From: Rubrivivax sp.
GTDB taxonomy: Bacteria > Pseudomonadota > Gammaproteobacteria > Burkholderiales > Burkholderiaceae_C
DNA length: 36,579 bases
Assembly (NCBI GenBank): GCA_016719535.1
Contig: JADJYX010000021.1
Span: 1-36,579 of the forward strand
Direction: 5' to 3'
A program made the translations under genes and the position numbers. The notes beneath the pieces are model-generated. The model made no database searches and was not told where the DNA came from. It saw only the letters and a list, made by a program, of their open reading frames with translations. The number at the start of each line of letters is the position of its first letter. The stretch's first letter is position 1. This document shows, one piece after another, positions 23,793-34,100 of this stretch.

Positions 23793-25517
23793 ATGGCCTC
23801 GATCACCCAGCGCCTCGCGCGCATCGCCCCGTATCTGAAGAACGGCCGCCGCGCGCTGGCGCTGGCCGGCCTGGGCGCCGTGGTCGGGGCATCGACCGAG
23901 CCGATGATCCCGGCGCTGCTGCAGCCGCTGCTCGACAAGGGCTTCACCAGCCGCGAACTGCCGCTGTGGAGCATTCCGCTGGCGCTGATCGCGCTCTTTG
24001 CGGTGCGCGGGCTGGCCGGCTTCGTGGCGCAATACGGCCTGGCGTCGGCGGCGCAGAACGGCGTGCTGCAGCTGCGCCAGGCGATGTTCGATCGGCTGCT
24101 GGCCGCCGACCCCGGCCTCTATACCCACAGCTCGGCCAGCCAGCTGACCAATACCCTGGTCTACGAGGTGCAGCAGGGCACCATGCAGCTGATCGGCGCG
24201 CTGCTCACGCTGGTGAAGGATGCGCTGACCCTGATCGCGCTGCTGGGCTATCTGCTGTGGCTGAACTGGCAGCTCACGCTCTTCGTCGGCCTGCTGTTTC
24301 CGGCGCTGGCCTTCGTGATGCGCACGCTGGGCCGGCGGCTGCACCGGCTGACGATATCGGTGCAGGGCGCCACCGACGAGCTGGCCTACGTGGTGGAGGA
24401 AAACGTGCTCGCCTGGCGCATCGTGCGCCTGCACGGCGCCGAACGCGCGCAGGCCGCGCGCTTCACCGACCGTGCGCAGGCGCTGCGCCGGCTGCTGCTG
24501 AAATCGGTGGTGGCCAGCGCCACGCTGTCGCCGCTGACGCAGATGATGGCCGCCTTCGCGCTGTCCGCCGTCATCGCGGTGGCGCTGTGGCAGGCCGGCA
24601 GCGGCGGCTCGTCGGTGGGCAGCTTCGTCGCCTTCATCACCGCCATGCTGCTGCTGGTGCAGCCCATCAAGCACCTGTCGGACGTGATGGCGCCCATCAC
24701 GCGCGGCCTGGCGGCGGTGGAACGCGGCGTCGACCTCGTCGAGGGCAACGCCATCGAACAGGGCGGCGCGCATGCGCCGGCGCGCGCCGACGGCGAGATC
24801 GAGCTGCGCGACGTCAGCCTGCGCTACCGCGACGATGCCGGGCCGGCGCTGAGCGCGCTGAACCTGCACATCCGCCGCGGCCAGACGGTGGCGCTGGTCG
24901 GCCCCTCGGGCGCCGGCAAGAGCACGCTGGTCAACCTGCTGCCGCGCTTCATCGAGCCCAGCGGCGGCGAGATCCGCCTCGACGGCCGCCCGCTGCGCGA
25001 CTGGGACATGCGCGCGCTGCGGCGGCAGTTTGCGCTCGTCAGCCAGGACGTCGTGCTCTTCAACGACAGCGTGGCCGCCAACGTGGCCCTCGGCGAGGCC
25101 ATCGACGAGGTGCGCGTGCGCGAAGCGCTGCGCGCGGCCAACCTGCTGGACTTCGTCGGCACCTTGCCGCAGGGCCTGCAGACCCGCGTGGGCCACAACG
25201 GCAGCCAGCTCTCGGGCGGCCAGCGCCAGCGCGTGGCGATCGCACGCGCGGTCTACAAGGACGCGCCGATCCTGATCCTCGACGAGGCCACCTCGGCGCT
25301 CGACGCCGAGAGCGAGCGTGCCGTGCAGGACGCGCTGGAGCGGCTGATGAAGGGCCGCACCACGCTCGTCATCGCGCACCGCCTGGCCACCATCGAGCAT
25401 GCCGACCGCGTGCTGGTGCTCGAATCCGGTCGACTCGTCGAGCAGGGCAGCCACGCCGAGCTGCTGGCCCGCGACGGCCTCTATGCCCGGCTGCATGCGA
25501 TGCAGTTCCGTACCTGA
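23793..25517 (+). CDS. msbA: Lipid A export ABC transporter MsbA
   Basis: 574 residues: a six-helix membrane domain (to about residue 315) fused to an ATPase domain. ATPase motifs: Walker A VALVGPSGAGKSTLVNLLPR (about 366-385), Q-loop FALVSQDVVLFND, signature QLSGGQRQRVAIARAVYKDA (about 471-490), Walker B PILILDEATSALDAESERAV, and H-loop TTLVIAHRLATIEHADRVLV. The membrane part starts MASITQRLARIAPYLKNGRR. MsbA flips core-lipid A across the inner membrane as a homodimer. It stands alone, divergent from tolB; the next gene follows after 12 bases. Confidence 0.9.
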   Translation: MASITQRLARIAPYLKNGRRALALAGLGAVVGASTEPMIPALLQPLLDKGFTSRELPLWSIPLALIALFAVRGLAGFVAQYGLASAAQNGVLQLRQAMFDRLLAADPGLYTHSSASQLTNTLVYEVQQGTMQLIGALLTLVKDALTLIALLGYLLWLNWQLTLFVGLLFPALAFVMRTLGRRLHRLTISVQGATDELAYVVEENVLAWRIVRLHGAERAQAARFTDRAQALRRLLLKSVVASATLSPLTQMMAAFALSAVIAVALWQAGSGGSSVGSFVAFITAMLLLVQPIKHLSDVMAPITRGLAAVERGVDLVEGNAIEQGGAHAPARADGEIELRDVSLRYRDDAGPALSALNLHIRRGQTVALVGPSGAGKSTLVNLLPRFIEPSGGEIRLDGRPLRDWDMRALRRQFALVSQDVVLFNDSVAANVALGEAIDEVRVREALRAANLLDFVGTLPQGLQTRVGHNGSQLSGGQRQRVAIARAVYKDAPILILDEATSALDAESERAVQDALERLMKGRTTLVIAHRLATIEHADRVLVLESGRLVEQGSHAELLARDGLYARLHAMQFRT

Positions 25518-25529
25518 AGGAGACGACGA

Positions 25530-26117
25530 ATGAAGCACCCGATCTCGCGCTGGCCCGTGCCCGAGCTGAACGACCTGCCCGACGACATGAAGACGCGCAT
25601 CCTGGACGTGCAGGCCAAGGCCGGCTTCGTGCCCAATGTCTTCCTGGCGCTGGCGCACCGCCCGGCCGAGTGGCGCGCCTTCATGGCCTACCACGACGCG
25701 CTGCTGCTCAAGGACACCGGCAGCCTCACCAAGGGCGAGCGCGAGATGATCATCACCGCCACCTCGGCCGCCAACCACTGCCTGTACTGCGTGGTGGCGC
25801 ATGGCGCCATCCTGCGCGTCTACGAGAAGAACCCGCTCATCGCCGACCAGGTGGCCATCAACCACCGCAAGGCCGACATCCCGCCGCGCCAGCGTGCGAT
25901 GCTCGACTTCGCGATGAAGGTCTGCCAGCAGGCGCACGAGGTGGAAGAGGCCGATTTCGCGGCCCTGCGCCCGCATGGCTTCAGCGACGACGACATCTGG
26001 GACATCGCCGCCATCACCGCCTTCTTCGGCCTGTCCAACCGCCTGGCCAATGTCAGCGGCATGCGGCCCAACGACGAGTTCTACCTGATGGGGCGCGTGC
26101 CCAGGGCCAGGGCCTGA
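25530..26117 (+). CDS. Carboxymuconolactone decarboxylase/AhpD-like protein
   Basis: 195 residues from ATG 25530, with AAGGAGA seven bases upstream overlapping the msbA stop. The AhpD-like fold is shown by NVFLALAHRPAEWRAFMAYH (about 32-51), the redox motif TATSAANHCLYCVVAHGAIL (about 72-91; CxxC with a following His) and FSDDDIWDIAAITAFFGLSN (about 150-169). Members of this peroxidase-related branch reduce peroxides through the two cysteines; decarboxylation is only the name of the superfamily. It shares a transcript with msbA, suggesting envelope or oxidative-stress upkeep, but the substrate is not known. Confidence 0.85.
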   Translation: MKHPISRWPVPELNDLPDDMKTRILDVQAKAGFVPNVFLALAHRPAEWRAFMAYHDALLLKDTGSLTKGEREMIITATSAANHCLYCVVAHGAILRVYEKNPLIADQVAINHRKADIPPRQRAMLDFAMKVCQQAHEVEEADFAALRPHGFSDDDIWDIAAITAFFGLSNRLANVSGMRPNDEFYLMGRVPRARA

Positions 26118-26174
26118 CGCGGCCCTTGCCGTAGCGCAAGGCATGCCCACGGGCCTGCTGCCGAGAATGCGGCC

Positions 26175-28259
26175 ATGCCACGCCAACGCGACACGATCTC
26201 GCCCGGACGGCCCCACCCGCTGGGCTCGCGCCCGCATGCGGGCGGCGTCGGCTTCTCGGTCTATTCGCAGCACGCCGAGCGCGTCGAGCTGCTGCTCTAC
26301 GAGCATGCCGACAGCGCGCAGCCGGCGCGCACCATCAGCCTCGAGCCGCCGACCCACCGCACCTGGAACTACTGGCATGTCTTCGTCGCCGGCCTGCGGC
26401 CGGGGCAGCTGTATGCCTACCGCGTGCACGGGCCCTACGACCCGGTGCGCGGGCACCGCTTCGACCCCAGCAAGGTGCTGCTCGACCCCTATGCGCGCGC
26501 GGTGGCCGTCCCGTCGGACTGGCGGCGCGATGCCGGCGCCGGCGTCGGCGTGGCGCCCGGCGACGCCCATGCCTGCAAGAGCGTCGTCGCCGACGACCAG
26601 GGCTACGACTGGCAAGGCGACCGGCCGCTGCGCCGGCCCTTTGCGCAGACCCTCATCTACGAGATGCACGTGCGCGGCTTCACGCAGCACCCCTCGTCGG
26701 GCGTGCCGGCACCGCGGCGCGGCTGCTTTGCCGGCGTGGTGGACAAGATCCCCTACCTGCTCGACCTCGGCGTCACCGCGGTCGAGCTGATGCCGGTGTT
26801 CCAGTTCGACCCCGCCGACGCGCCACCCGGCCGCCGCAACTACTGGGGTTATGCGCCGATCTCCTTCTTCGCGCCGCATGCGGGCTACGCCGGCGGCGCG
26901 GCGCCGCTGGCGGTGCTGGACGAATTCCGCGACATGGTGCGCGCGCTGCACCGGGCGGGGCTGGAGGTGATCCTCGACGTCGTCTTCAACCACACCGCCG
27001 AAGGTGACGAGCACGGCCCGACCTTCGGCCTGCGCGGCCTCGACAACGCCACCTACTACCTGCTCGACCGCGAGGGCCGCTACGCCAACCATTCGGGCTG
27101 CGGCAACACCCTCAACGCCAACCACGCGGTGGTGCGGCGGCTGATCATGGACAGCCTGCGCTACTGGGTGCGCGTGATGCACGTGGACGGCTTCCGCTTC
27201 GACCTGGCGTCCATCCTCTCGCGCGACGAATACGGCCACCCGGTGGCCAACCCGCCGGTGCTGTGGGACATCGAGAGCGACCCGGTGCTGGCCGGCACCA
27301 AGCTGATCGCCGAGGCCTGGGACGCCGCCGGCCTGTACCAGGTGGGCCGCTTCTTCGGCGAGCGCTGGAAGGAATGGAACGGCCTCTTCCGCGACGACGT
27401 GCGGTCGTTCGTGCGCGGCGACGCCGGCGTGGTGCCGCGCCTGGCCGACCGCCTGATGGGCAGCCCCGACCTCTACGGCGCGCGCCCGCGCGAGCCGGCG
27501 CAGAGCATCAATTTCGTCACCAGCCACGACGGCTTCACGCTCGAGGACCTGGTCTCCTACGACCGCAAGCACAACGAGGCCAACGGCGAGGACAACCGCG
27601 ACGGCAGCGACGACAACCGATCGTGGAACTGCGGCGTCGAGGGCCCCACCGACGACGCGCAGGTGCTGGCCCTGCGCAAGCGCCAGGTGAAGAACCTGCT
27701 GGCCATCAACCTGCTGTCGCTGGGCACGCCGATGCTGCTGATGGGCGACGAGATGCGGCGCAGCCAGCAGGGCAACAACAACGCCTACTGCCAGGACGAT
27801 CCGACCAGCTGGCTGGACTGGACGCTGCTGGACCGGCATGCCGAGATCCACCGCTTCGTGCGCGGCCTGGTGCGCATCCGCAACCTGCGCGAGAGCGTGC
27901 GCACCGACCACCGGCTGACGCTGGCCGAGCTGATCGAGCGCGTCAACGTGCAACTGCACGGCGTGCGCCTGGGCGCACCCGACAAGGCCGAGCATTCGCG
28001 CAGCCTGGCCATCACGGCCACCAGCCTGTCGGGCGACCTGCTGATGCACTTCGCGCTCAACGCCTGGACGGCATCGCTGGCCTTCGAGCTGCCGGCGCTG
28101 CCGGCCGATGCGCCCGGCGGCTGGCGCCGCATCATCGACACCGCGCGCGATGCCCCGCACGACCTGGCCGAGGACCTGGTCCACGCCGAGGCGGTGACCG
28201 GCGATACCCATCGCGTCGAACCGCGCTCGGTGGTGGTGCTGTTCGCGGCGCTGCGCTGA
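26175..28259 (+). CDS. glgX: Glycogen debranching enzyme GlgX
   Basis: 694 residues, GH13 family. It removes alpha-1,6-linked short branches from phosphorylase-trimmed glycogen. An N-terminal CBM48 domain (PHAGGVGFSVYSQHAERVEL, WHVFVAGLRPGQLYAYRVHG) precedes the barrel with its four conserved regions: EVILDVVFNHTAEGDEHG, DGFRFDLASILSRDEYG (nucleophile Asp), TKLIAEAWDAAGLYQVG (acid Glu) and INFVTSHDGFTLEDLVSYDR (Asp). GRRNYWGYAPISFFAPHAGY is the GlgX/isoamylase signature. The start is ATG 26175; no clear ribosome site. No other glycogen gene is near. Confidence 0.92.
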   Translation: MPRQRDTISPGRPHPLGSRPHAGGVGFSVYSQHAERVELLLYEHADSAQPARTISLEPPTHRTWNYWHVFVAGLRPGQLYAYRVHGPYDPVRGHRFDPSKVLLDPYARAVAVPSDWRRDAGAGVGVAPGDAHACKSVVADDQGYDWQGDRPLRRPFAQTLIYEMHVRGFTQHPSSGVPAPRRGCFAGVVDKIPYLLDLGVTAVELMPVFQFDPADAPPGRRNYWGYAPISFFAPHAGYAGGAAPLAVLDEFRDMVRALHRAGLEVILDVVFNHTAEGDEHGPTFGLRGLDNATYYLLDREGRYANHSGCGNTLNANHAVVRRLIMDSLRYWVRVMHVDGFRFDLASILSRDEYGHPVANPPVLWDIESDPVLAGTKLIAEAWDAAGLYQVGRFFGERWKEWNGLFRDDVRSFVRGDAGVVPRLADRLMGSPDLYGARPREPAQSINFVTSHDGFTLEDLVSYDRKHNEANGEDNRDGSDDNRSWNCGVEGPTDDAQVLALRKRQVKNLLAINLLSLGTPMLLMGDEMRRSQQGNNNAYCQDDPTSWLDWTLLDRHAEIHRFVRGLVRIRNLRESVRTDHRLTLAELIERVNVQLHGVRLGAPDKAEHSRSLAITATSLSGDLLMHFALNAWTASLAFELPALPADAPGGWRRIIDTARDAPHDLAEDLVHAEAVTGDTHRVEPRSVVVLFAALR

Positions 28260-28373
28260 GCATCCGGGCCGGCGGCCGGCGGGTCCGGCGCGGCGCGTCC
28301 GCTGCAGCGGATGCGTGCCGCTGTCTCCGATTGCGGCATCATCGCCGCCCCTGCCGCAGATCCCGCCCCGACT

Positions 28374-29783
28374 GTGACTGAAGCCTCCGTCGCGCCGCCG
28401 TCTTCGCTGTGGGCCGACCTGCGCGCCGCACTGCGCGGCAGCAACGCCGACTACACGCGCATCCCGCTCGAGCGCGCGGTGCTGCTGCTGGCCGTGCCGA
28501 TGATGCTCGAGCTGGTGCTCGAATCGACCTTCGCGGTGGTCGACATCTTCTTCGTCGCGCAGCTCGGCGCCTCGGCGGTGGCCACCGTCGGCCTCACCGA
28601 GACCTACCTCTTCCTGCTGTATTCGATCGCGATGGGGCTGGCGATGGCGGTCACGGCCATCGTCGCGCGGCGCATCGGCGCGCGGCGCGGCGACGACGCG
28701 GCACTGTCGGCGGTGCAGGCGATCGTGCTCGCGGTGGGGGTGTCGGTGCCGTTCGCGGTGGCCGGCATCGCCTGGGCGCAGGACCTGCTGCGGCTGATGG
28801 GCGGCGACGACTGGGTGGTCTCCCAGGGCTACCGCTACCTGCAGTGGATGCTCGGCGGCAACGTGGTGATCATGCTGCTGTTCGTCATCAACGCGATCTT
28901 CCGCGGTGCGGGCGACGCCGCGGCGGCGATGCGCGTGCTGTGGGTCGCCAATGCCCTGAACATCGTGCTCGACCCGATCCTGATCTTCGGGCTCGGGCCG
29001 ATCCCGGCGCTGGGCGTCGAGGGCGCGGCCATCGCCACCGTCATCGGCCGCGGCGCCGGCGTGGCGATGCAGCTGTGGATCCTGCTGCGCGGCAGCGAGC
29101 ACCTGCGCCTGGTGCGTGCCGGCCTGCGCTGGCACGGCGCGACGATGGGGCAGATCGTGCGCACCTCGCTCGGCGGCATCGGCCAGATGATCGTCGCGAT
29201 GACGGCGTGGATCTTCCTGATGCGCATCCTGGCCAGCGTGTCCACCGAGGCCGTGGCCGGCGCGACGATCGCGATGCGCGTCATGATGTTCACGCTGATG
29301 CCGGCCTGGGGCATGTCCAACGCCGCGGCCACGCTGGTCGGGCAGAACCTGGGCGCCGGCGAGCCCGCGCGCGCCGAAGCCGCGGTGTGGCGCATCGGCT
29401 GGATGAACATGGCCTTCACGCTGACGGTGTCGGTGGTGTTCTTCGTCTGGCACGATGCCGTCATCGGCCTGTTCACCGACGACGCGGGTGTCGTCGCCAT
29501 CGGTGGCGAGTGGCTGCGCATCCTGTCCTACTCGTATTTCGTCTACGGCTGGTGGATGGTGGCGGTGCAGGCCTTCAACGGCGCCGGCGACACGATGACG
29601 CCGACCTGGATCAACCTGGTGTTCTTCTGGCTGATCCAGATCCCGCTGGCCTGGACGCTGGCGCTGCAGCTGGGCTGGGCGCACGCGGGCGTGTTCTGGG
29701 GCGTCTTCGTGTCGGAGACGGCGGTGGGCGTCTTCACGCTGTGGCTGTTCAGCCGCGGGCGCTGGAAGTCGGTCCAGGTCTGA
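28374..29783 (+). CDS. MATE-family multidrug exporter
   Basis: Twelve hydrophobic segments in two six-helix halves, the MATE layout. Helix 1 region ERAVLLLAVPMMLELVLEST, then AVVDIFFVAQLGASAVATVG, GNVVIMLLFVINAIFRGAGD, and, in the second half, TEAVAGATIAMRVMMFTLMP and GWWMVAVQAFNGAGDTMTPT, matching the paired helices. Such proteins export cationic drugs using Na+ or H+. Start GTG 28374 (VTEASVAPPSS) gives 469 residues, near the family norm; an ATG at 28311 would add 21 residues of poor character. Substrate unknown. Confidence 0.87.
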   Translation: MTEASVAPPSSLWADLRAALRGSNADYTRIPLERAVLLLAVPMMLELVLESTFAVVDIFFVAQLGASAVATVGLTETYLFLLYSIAMGLAMAVTAIVARRIGARRGDDAALSAVQAIVLAVGVSVPFAVAGIAWAQDLLRLMGGDDWVVSQGYRYLQWMLGGNVVIMLLFVINAIFRGAGDAAAAMRVLWVANALNIVLDPILIFGLGPIPALGVEGAAIATVIGRGAGVAMQLWILLRGSEHLRLVRAGLRWHGATMGQIVRTSLGGIGQMIVAMTAWIFLMRILASVSTEAVAGATIAMRVMMFTLMPAWGMSNAAATLVGQNLGAGEPARAEAAVWRIGWMNMAFTLTVSVVFFVWHDAVIGLFTDDAGVVAIGGEWLRILSYSYFVYGWWMVAVQAFNGAGDTMTPTWINLVFFWLIQIPLAWTLALQLGWAHAGVFWGVFVSETAVGVFTLWLFSRGRWKSVQV

Positions 29784-29789
29784 GCGGGG

Positions 29790-30539
29790 TTACCGCCAGG
29801 CCCCGCTGTCGACCGGGCGCGCGGCAGACAGCCGCTCGCCAAGACCCGCCTGCGAAAGCAGGGCCCGGTACCACTCGGCGTAGCCGGCATCGCTCGGGTG
29901 CAGCCCGTCGCGGGCATGCAGCTCGGGGCGCTGAACGAACGGATCGTCATCGCGCTCGTGGAAAAGATCGACGTAGGTGACACCGCGGCGCTGCGCCACG
30001 TCGCGCACCCGGTCGTGCAGCAGGCGTGCGCGCCGCGTCATCTCCCACGACAGCGGCGGCAGGAAGAAGGGCGCGTTGCCGACATTGCCGGCCGGCATCA
30101 GCACCACCACCCCGGCCCGCTCGCGGGCGAGCGCGACGGTGCGCTCGATGTCGGCGCGCAACGCGTCGGGCGCCCGCAGGCGGATGACGTCGTTGCCGCC
30201 GGCGAGCACGAGCACGATGTCGAAGCGTCCGTCGCGGGCGAGCTGGTCGGCCGTGCCGGCGAAGGTGGCACCGTCGCGCGCGCGGTTCTCGATCCACAGC
30301 CGTGGATGGTCGCGTGCCAGCAGCCCGGCCAGGCTGGCCCGGGGTGCGCTGGCGCCGGTACCGACGCCGGTGCTGTCGCCCACGATCAGCATCCGCAGCG
30401 TGGCGTCGGCCGGCGTGTGCTGCAGCGGTGTGCTCTCTCGTGCCAGCTCACGGGCATCGCCGATGCGCCATGCGGTACAGCCCGCCGCGCCGAGCAGCGC
30501 GCCGGCGACGATCAGGGCCAGCAGCAGCGACAGGCGCAT
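29790..30539 (-). CDS. SGNH/GDSL-family hydrolase, exported
   Basis: 249 residues. The signal (MRLSLLLALIVAGALLGAAG then CTAW) may be a lipoprotein signal, though the -3 residue is Ala rather than Leu. The SGNH blocks follow: LRMLIVGDSTGVGTGAS (block I Ser, about 50-65), LVLAGGNDVIRLRAPDALRA (block III Asn), and LHARDGLHPSDAGYAEWYRA (block V Asp and His). These enzymes are esterases or lipases with a Ser-His-Asp site, often acting on acyl or acetyl groups in the envelope. It is convergent with the MATE gene, with six bases between stops. The 210 bases upstream hold no gene. Confidence 0.85.
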   Translation of the reverse strand: MRLSLLLALIVAGALLGAAGCTAWRIGDARELARESTPLQHTPADATLRMLIVGDSTGVGTGASAPRASLAGLLARDHPRLWIENRARDGATFAGTADQLARDGRFDIVLVLAGGNDVIRLRAPDALRADIERTVALARERAGVVVLMPAGNVGNAPFFLPPLSWEMTRRARLLHDRVRDVAQRRGVTYVDLFHERDDDPFVQRPELHARDGLHPSDAGYAEWYRALLSQAGLGERLSAARPVDSGAWR

Positions 30540-30751
30540 CGGGCGCGATCCTCGGTGGGCCGCGTACAGAACCCCGCGGCGGGAGGGCTTGTCATGCGGA
30601 TTCATGCGGACAGGCGCAGCAGTCTCGCATGCCCGGACATGCCATGCACGAGCGAGGGCCGGCGCCAGCGCATCGGCTTCAGGCGGCGTGGCTGACGACA
30701 GGTGACCAGGGTGTCGAGGGCTTTCAATGGACGCCATGGGCCATGACCGCG

Positions 30752-31144
30752 TCACGTGGGCCAATTCGCCAGCTTCAACCCCGGCACGCGCTCGAACTCG
30801 CGCGTGTCGTTGGTGACCAGTGTCACGCCCAGGGCCTGGGCGGCGATCAAGCTGTCGCAGGGACCGATCGGCGTGCCTTGTCTGGCGAGCCACGCCCGCA
30901 CCTGGCCTGCCACCTCGGCGGCAGTCGCATCGAAGTCGGCCACCTCCAGCCTGGCCAGAAACTGCCGCAGCGCCTGGGCGTTGCGCGTCGAGCCGGTGCG
31001 TTCGACGGCGTGGAAGAGCTCGGACGCGGTGATCGCCGACACGCCCAAGCCCCCGGCATGGTGCTCGCGCAAGGCCCGCAGCACCTTGGGCGGGCGCTCG
31101 TTGATGGCGTCGATGCAGCTGTCGGTGTCGAGCATGCAGCGCAT
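30752..31144 (-). CDS. vapC: VapC-type PIN-domain toxin without visible partner
   Basis: From ATG 31144 (or ATG 31135): MRCMLDTDSCIDAINER, LGVSAITASELFHAVERTGS, IGPCDSLIAAQALGVTLVTN and DTREFERVPGLKLANWP, 130 residues. LDTD, SELFHA, GPCDSLIA and TNDTREFERV are the PIN acidic sites; the RNase core is complete. The usual VapB gene should lie directly upstream; here that place (31145-31184) is only 40 bases long and ends at the helicase stop, so no antitoxin gene fits. It may be an orphan or silenced, or regulated by an unlinked antitoxin. Downstream is an intergenic stretch and the SGNH gene. Confidence 0.85.
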   Translation of the reverse strand: MRCMLDTDSCIDAINERPPKVLRALREHHAGGLGVSAITASELFHAVERTGSTRNAQALRQFLARLEVADFDATAAEVAGQVRAWLARQGTPIGPCDSLIAAQALGVTLVTNDTREFERVPGLKLANWPT

Positions 31145-31184
31145 CGTGCAGCCCGCCGCGCGCCGGCGGCATCGAGACGGCGGC

Positions 31185-34100
31185 TCAGAACAGCCGCTGC
31201 TGCCCATCCGGTTCTGCCGGCACCGCCGGTTCGGGTTCTGGCGCGCGTACCAGCGCCTCGCGCACCCACTGGATCGACTCCGCCGGCCGCGGCCGGTGGT
31301 CGATCTCGCGGCCGCAGCCGCGGTCGATCCAGTCGAGCGCCAGCCGTTCATAGACCGGCTGCCAGCCCTCGCCGGCCCGCAGCAGCATCTGCGGGTTGGG
31401 AAAATAGTGGCCATTCTTCACGCGCACCCACAGACGCCGCGCCGGCTGGTAGCTGCTGTGCACCTCGGCGCGCGCCAGCACCCGGTTGACGTAGCTGCGC
31501 TTGGCCCGCGCAGCTGGCCACAGCCAGGACGGCAGCTCCTGCAGCACATCGTGCAGCTGGTCGGCGAAGAAGCCCGACAGGCAGCGATAGGGGTCCAGCC
31601 GCCGCGTGACGCACTGTGACCACTGCGTCTTCAGCCCGGCCAGCATCAGCATCAGCAGCCAGTATTCGCCCTGGTGGCGCTCCAGCCGCACCAGGCGACC
31701 GTCGGTCTGCACGTCCAGCGCCGGCGGTGCCAGCAGCTCGAACAGCGACGGCAGCCCGCTGCCGGCAAAGGCGGCCTCGCGCATCGCGCGGCCGACGGCA
31801 TGGTCCCAGGCCGTGTGACCGAATTCGTCGTGGCGCGCAGGGTCGGCGCCCTTGGCCAGCAGCGCCTGCACCAGCGGCGCATGGCCGGCCGCCGCCGCCA
31901 GCATCAGCGGCGTGGCGCCCACCGGCGTGGCGTGGTCGGGGCCGTGCACATCGGCGGCACGCAGGATGTCCTTGAAGTTCTTCGCCTGGTACGGCTGCAG
32001 GTGGCGCTGGTGCACGGCCGCCACCGTCTTGCGCACCAGCTGCTGCCGCGCCAGCCAGGGCCCGTCGAAGCCGTAGCGCGGCGGCAGCAGCGTGCCGGCG
32101 CCGGCAAATTCGCGCTCGTCCATCAGGCCGCGCGCCGGTGCAAAACCGGCTTCGCCGAGCTGTTGCACCCACTCGTGCTGGCCATGCCACAAGGCGTAGT
32201 CGAACAACACCTGCCGCGGCTTGCTGCTGGGGTTTTTCGGGTCCAGCGCCTTCGGCGCCAGTTCCTCGATCAAGGCGCGGCTCCACGGCACCCAGGGTAC
32301 GGGCTTGTGCTGCAGGTAGGCATCGCGGATGGCCTGCGCCTGCTCGGCCTTGCCCTGCAGCTCGAGGCGGCGCGCCTCCTGCGCCCACTCGTCCTGCGTC
32401 GACTTCGCCACCGGCTGCGCCTGCGCCTCGCCCGGCTGCAGCCCCAGCAGCGCCAGCAGCGGGTGGCCGGTGTCCTGCTCCACCAGCGTGAGCGTTTCCA
32501 CCGCACGCGTCATCGCCACATACAGCGCATTGACCTGGAACTTGTACAGCTCCAGCGACTTGTCGGCCTTGTCGCGGGCGCGGCGGTACTCGAGCGCGTC
32601 GCCCTGCAGGTCGGTCTCGGTCACGCCCTCGCAGACCTCGGCATAGGCCTGGCGCTGGCTCGACACCAGCCTGAACAGCAGCACATGCGGATATTCCAGG
32701 CCCTTGGCCTCGTGCACGCTGAAGACCAGCGGCGTGTGCAAGGCCTGGCGCGCAGCGGTCTTGTCCTCGTCGCGCAGCACGATCACCGCGTGGCGGGCCG
32801 ACTGCCTTGTTGCGGCGTCCAGCTGCGCCAATGTCCTGTCCTTCGCGTCGAGCAGCCGCACCTCGCCGGCCACGGCCGAGGTGCTGCGCACGAGGAAGTT
32901 GCTCTCGCGGTCGACCGAACCGAAGCGCGCGTGCTTGATCTTCAGCAGCCGGTTGGACAGCGCCGTGACGGCGCGCGTGTTGCGGAAGTTGGCCTGCAGC
33001 AGCTTCAGCGGCTGGCGCTGCGCCGCATCGCCCGCCAGGCCCTGCCAGAACAGGCTCTTCAGCGCCGCCCAGCTGAAGAAGTTGGGGTGCACGATCTGGT
33101 GGCTGTCGCCGCACAGGATGAACTGCCCGGGGTGCTTCAGCAGCGCCAGCACCAGCGCCAGCTGCACCGGCGTGAGATCCTGCACCTCGTCGATGACGAC
33201 GAAGTCGTAGACCGGCGGCTGCTTCACGGCGATCTGCGTGCGCCACTCGAACGCCACCAGGTTGCTGTCGTGCAGCCCCGCCTCGGCCAGCCAGGCGCGG
33301 TAGCGCTGGAACAGGCCGTGCGCCAGCTCGCGCTGCGCGGCATCGAGCAGGCTCTGCCGCGTGCCCAGGGCCAGGTAGTCGGCCAGCGACAGCGGGCCCG
33401 CCGGCTGCGCGCCGATGACGCCGCGGAATTCCTCGAACAGCGCCTGCGCGTCGATCTCGCCCAGCCCCCGCAGGGCCTGGCGGTGGCGCTCGCACCAGGC
33501 CGCGAAGGCCGGCAGCGTGACTTCGCGGCCTGGCGGCACGTGCAGCGTTTCCAGCAGCTCGCGGTAGCTCAGGAAGTCGGCCTCCTGCTTCGGATTCTCG
33601 AAGCCATGCGCGGCGTGCAGTGCACGCGCGCTCTGCGCCAGGTAGGCCGACAGCGTGACGTAGAGCACCCGCCCCTCGGCCTCGCGCAGCCGCGCCAGCG
33701 TGACGGCGGTCTTGCCCGAGCCGGCCGAGCCGATGACCACCAGCGGCGCCGGGTGGCGCCAGGCCTCGTCCTGCGCGTCGTCGAAGACGATGGGCTTGTC
33801 GAGCAGCTCGAACTGCGTCCGGCCCGCGCCCAGCCAGCGCAGCGGCGTGGCGTCGGCGCTCAATGCAGGAGCCTGCGCATCGGCCGCCGGTTCGCGCTCG
33901 ATGCGGGCTTCGTCCACCACCGCGCCGCGCAGGAAGCGCGAGCGTTCGTAGGCGTGGTTCTCGATCACCTCCAGCGCCAGGCACACGGTCTCGGTGCCGC
34001 CTTCCGCCTCCGGCCGGTCGACGCGCGCGAACTGCAGCAGCAGCCGGTTGGCGTAGTCCAGCTTCGCGCGGTAGTACGGACCGGCATGCAGCTTCTTGAC

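Noticed and set aside
23637..29684. A 2015-residue open frame on the minus strand across msbA, glgX and the MATE gene
   Set aside because: It is the mirror frame of strongly recognised plus-strand genes; composition is His/Arg/Gln/Ala-rich low-complexity sequence typical of antisense frames in high-GC DNA.
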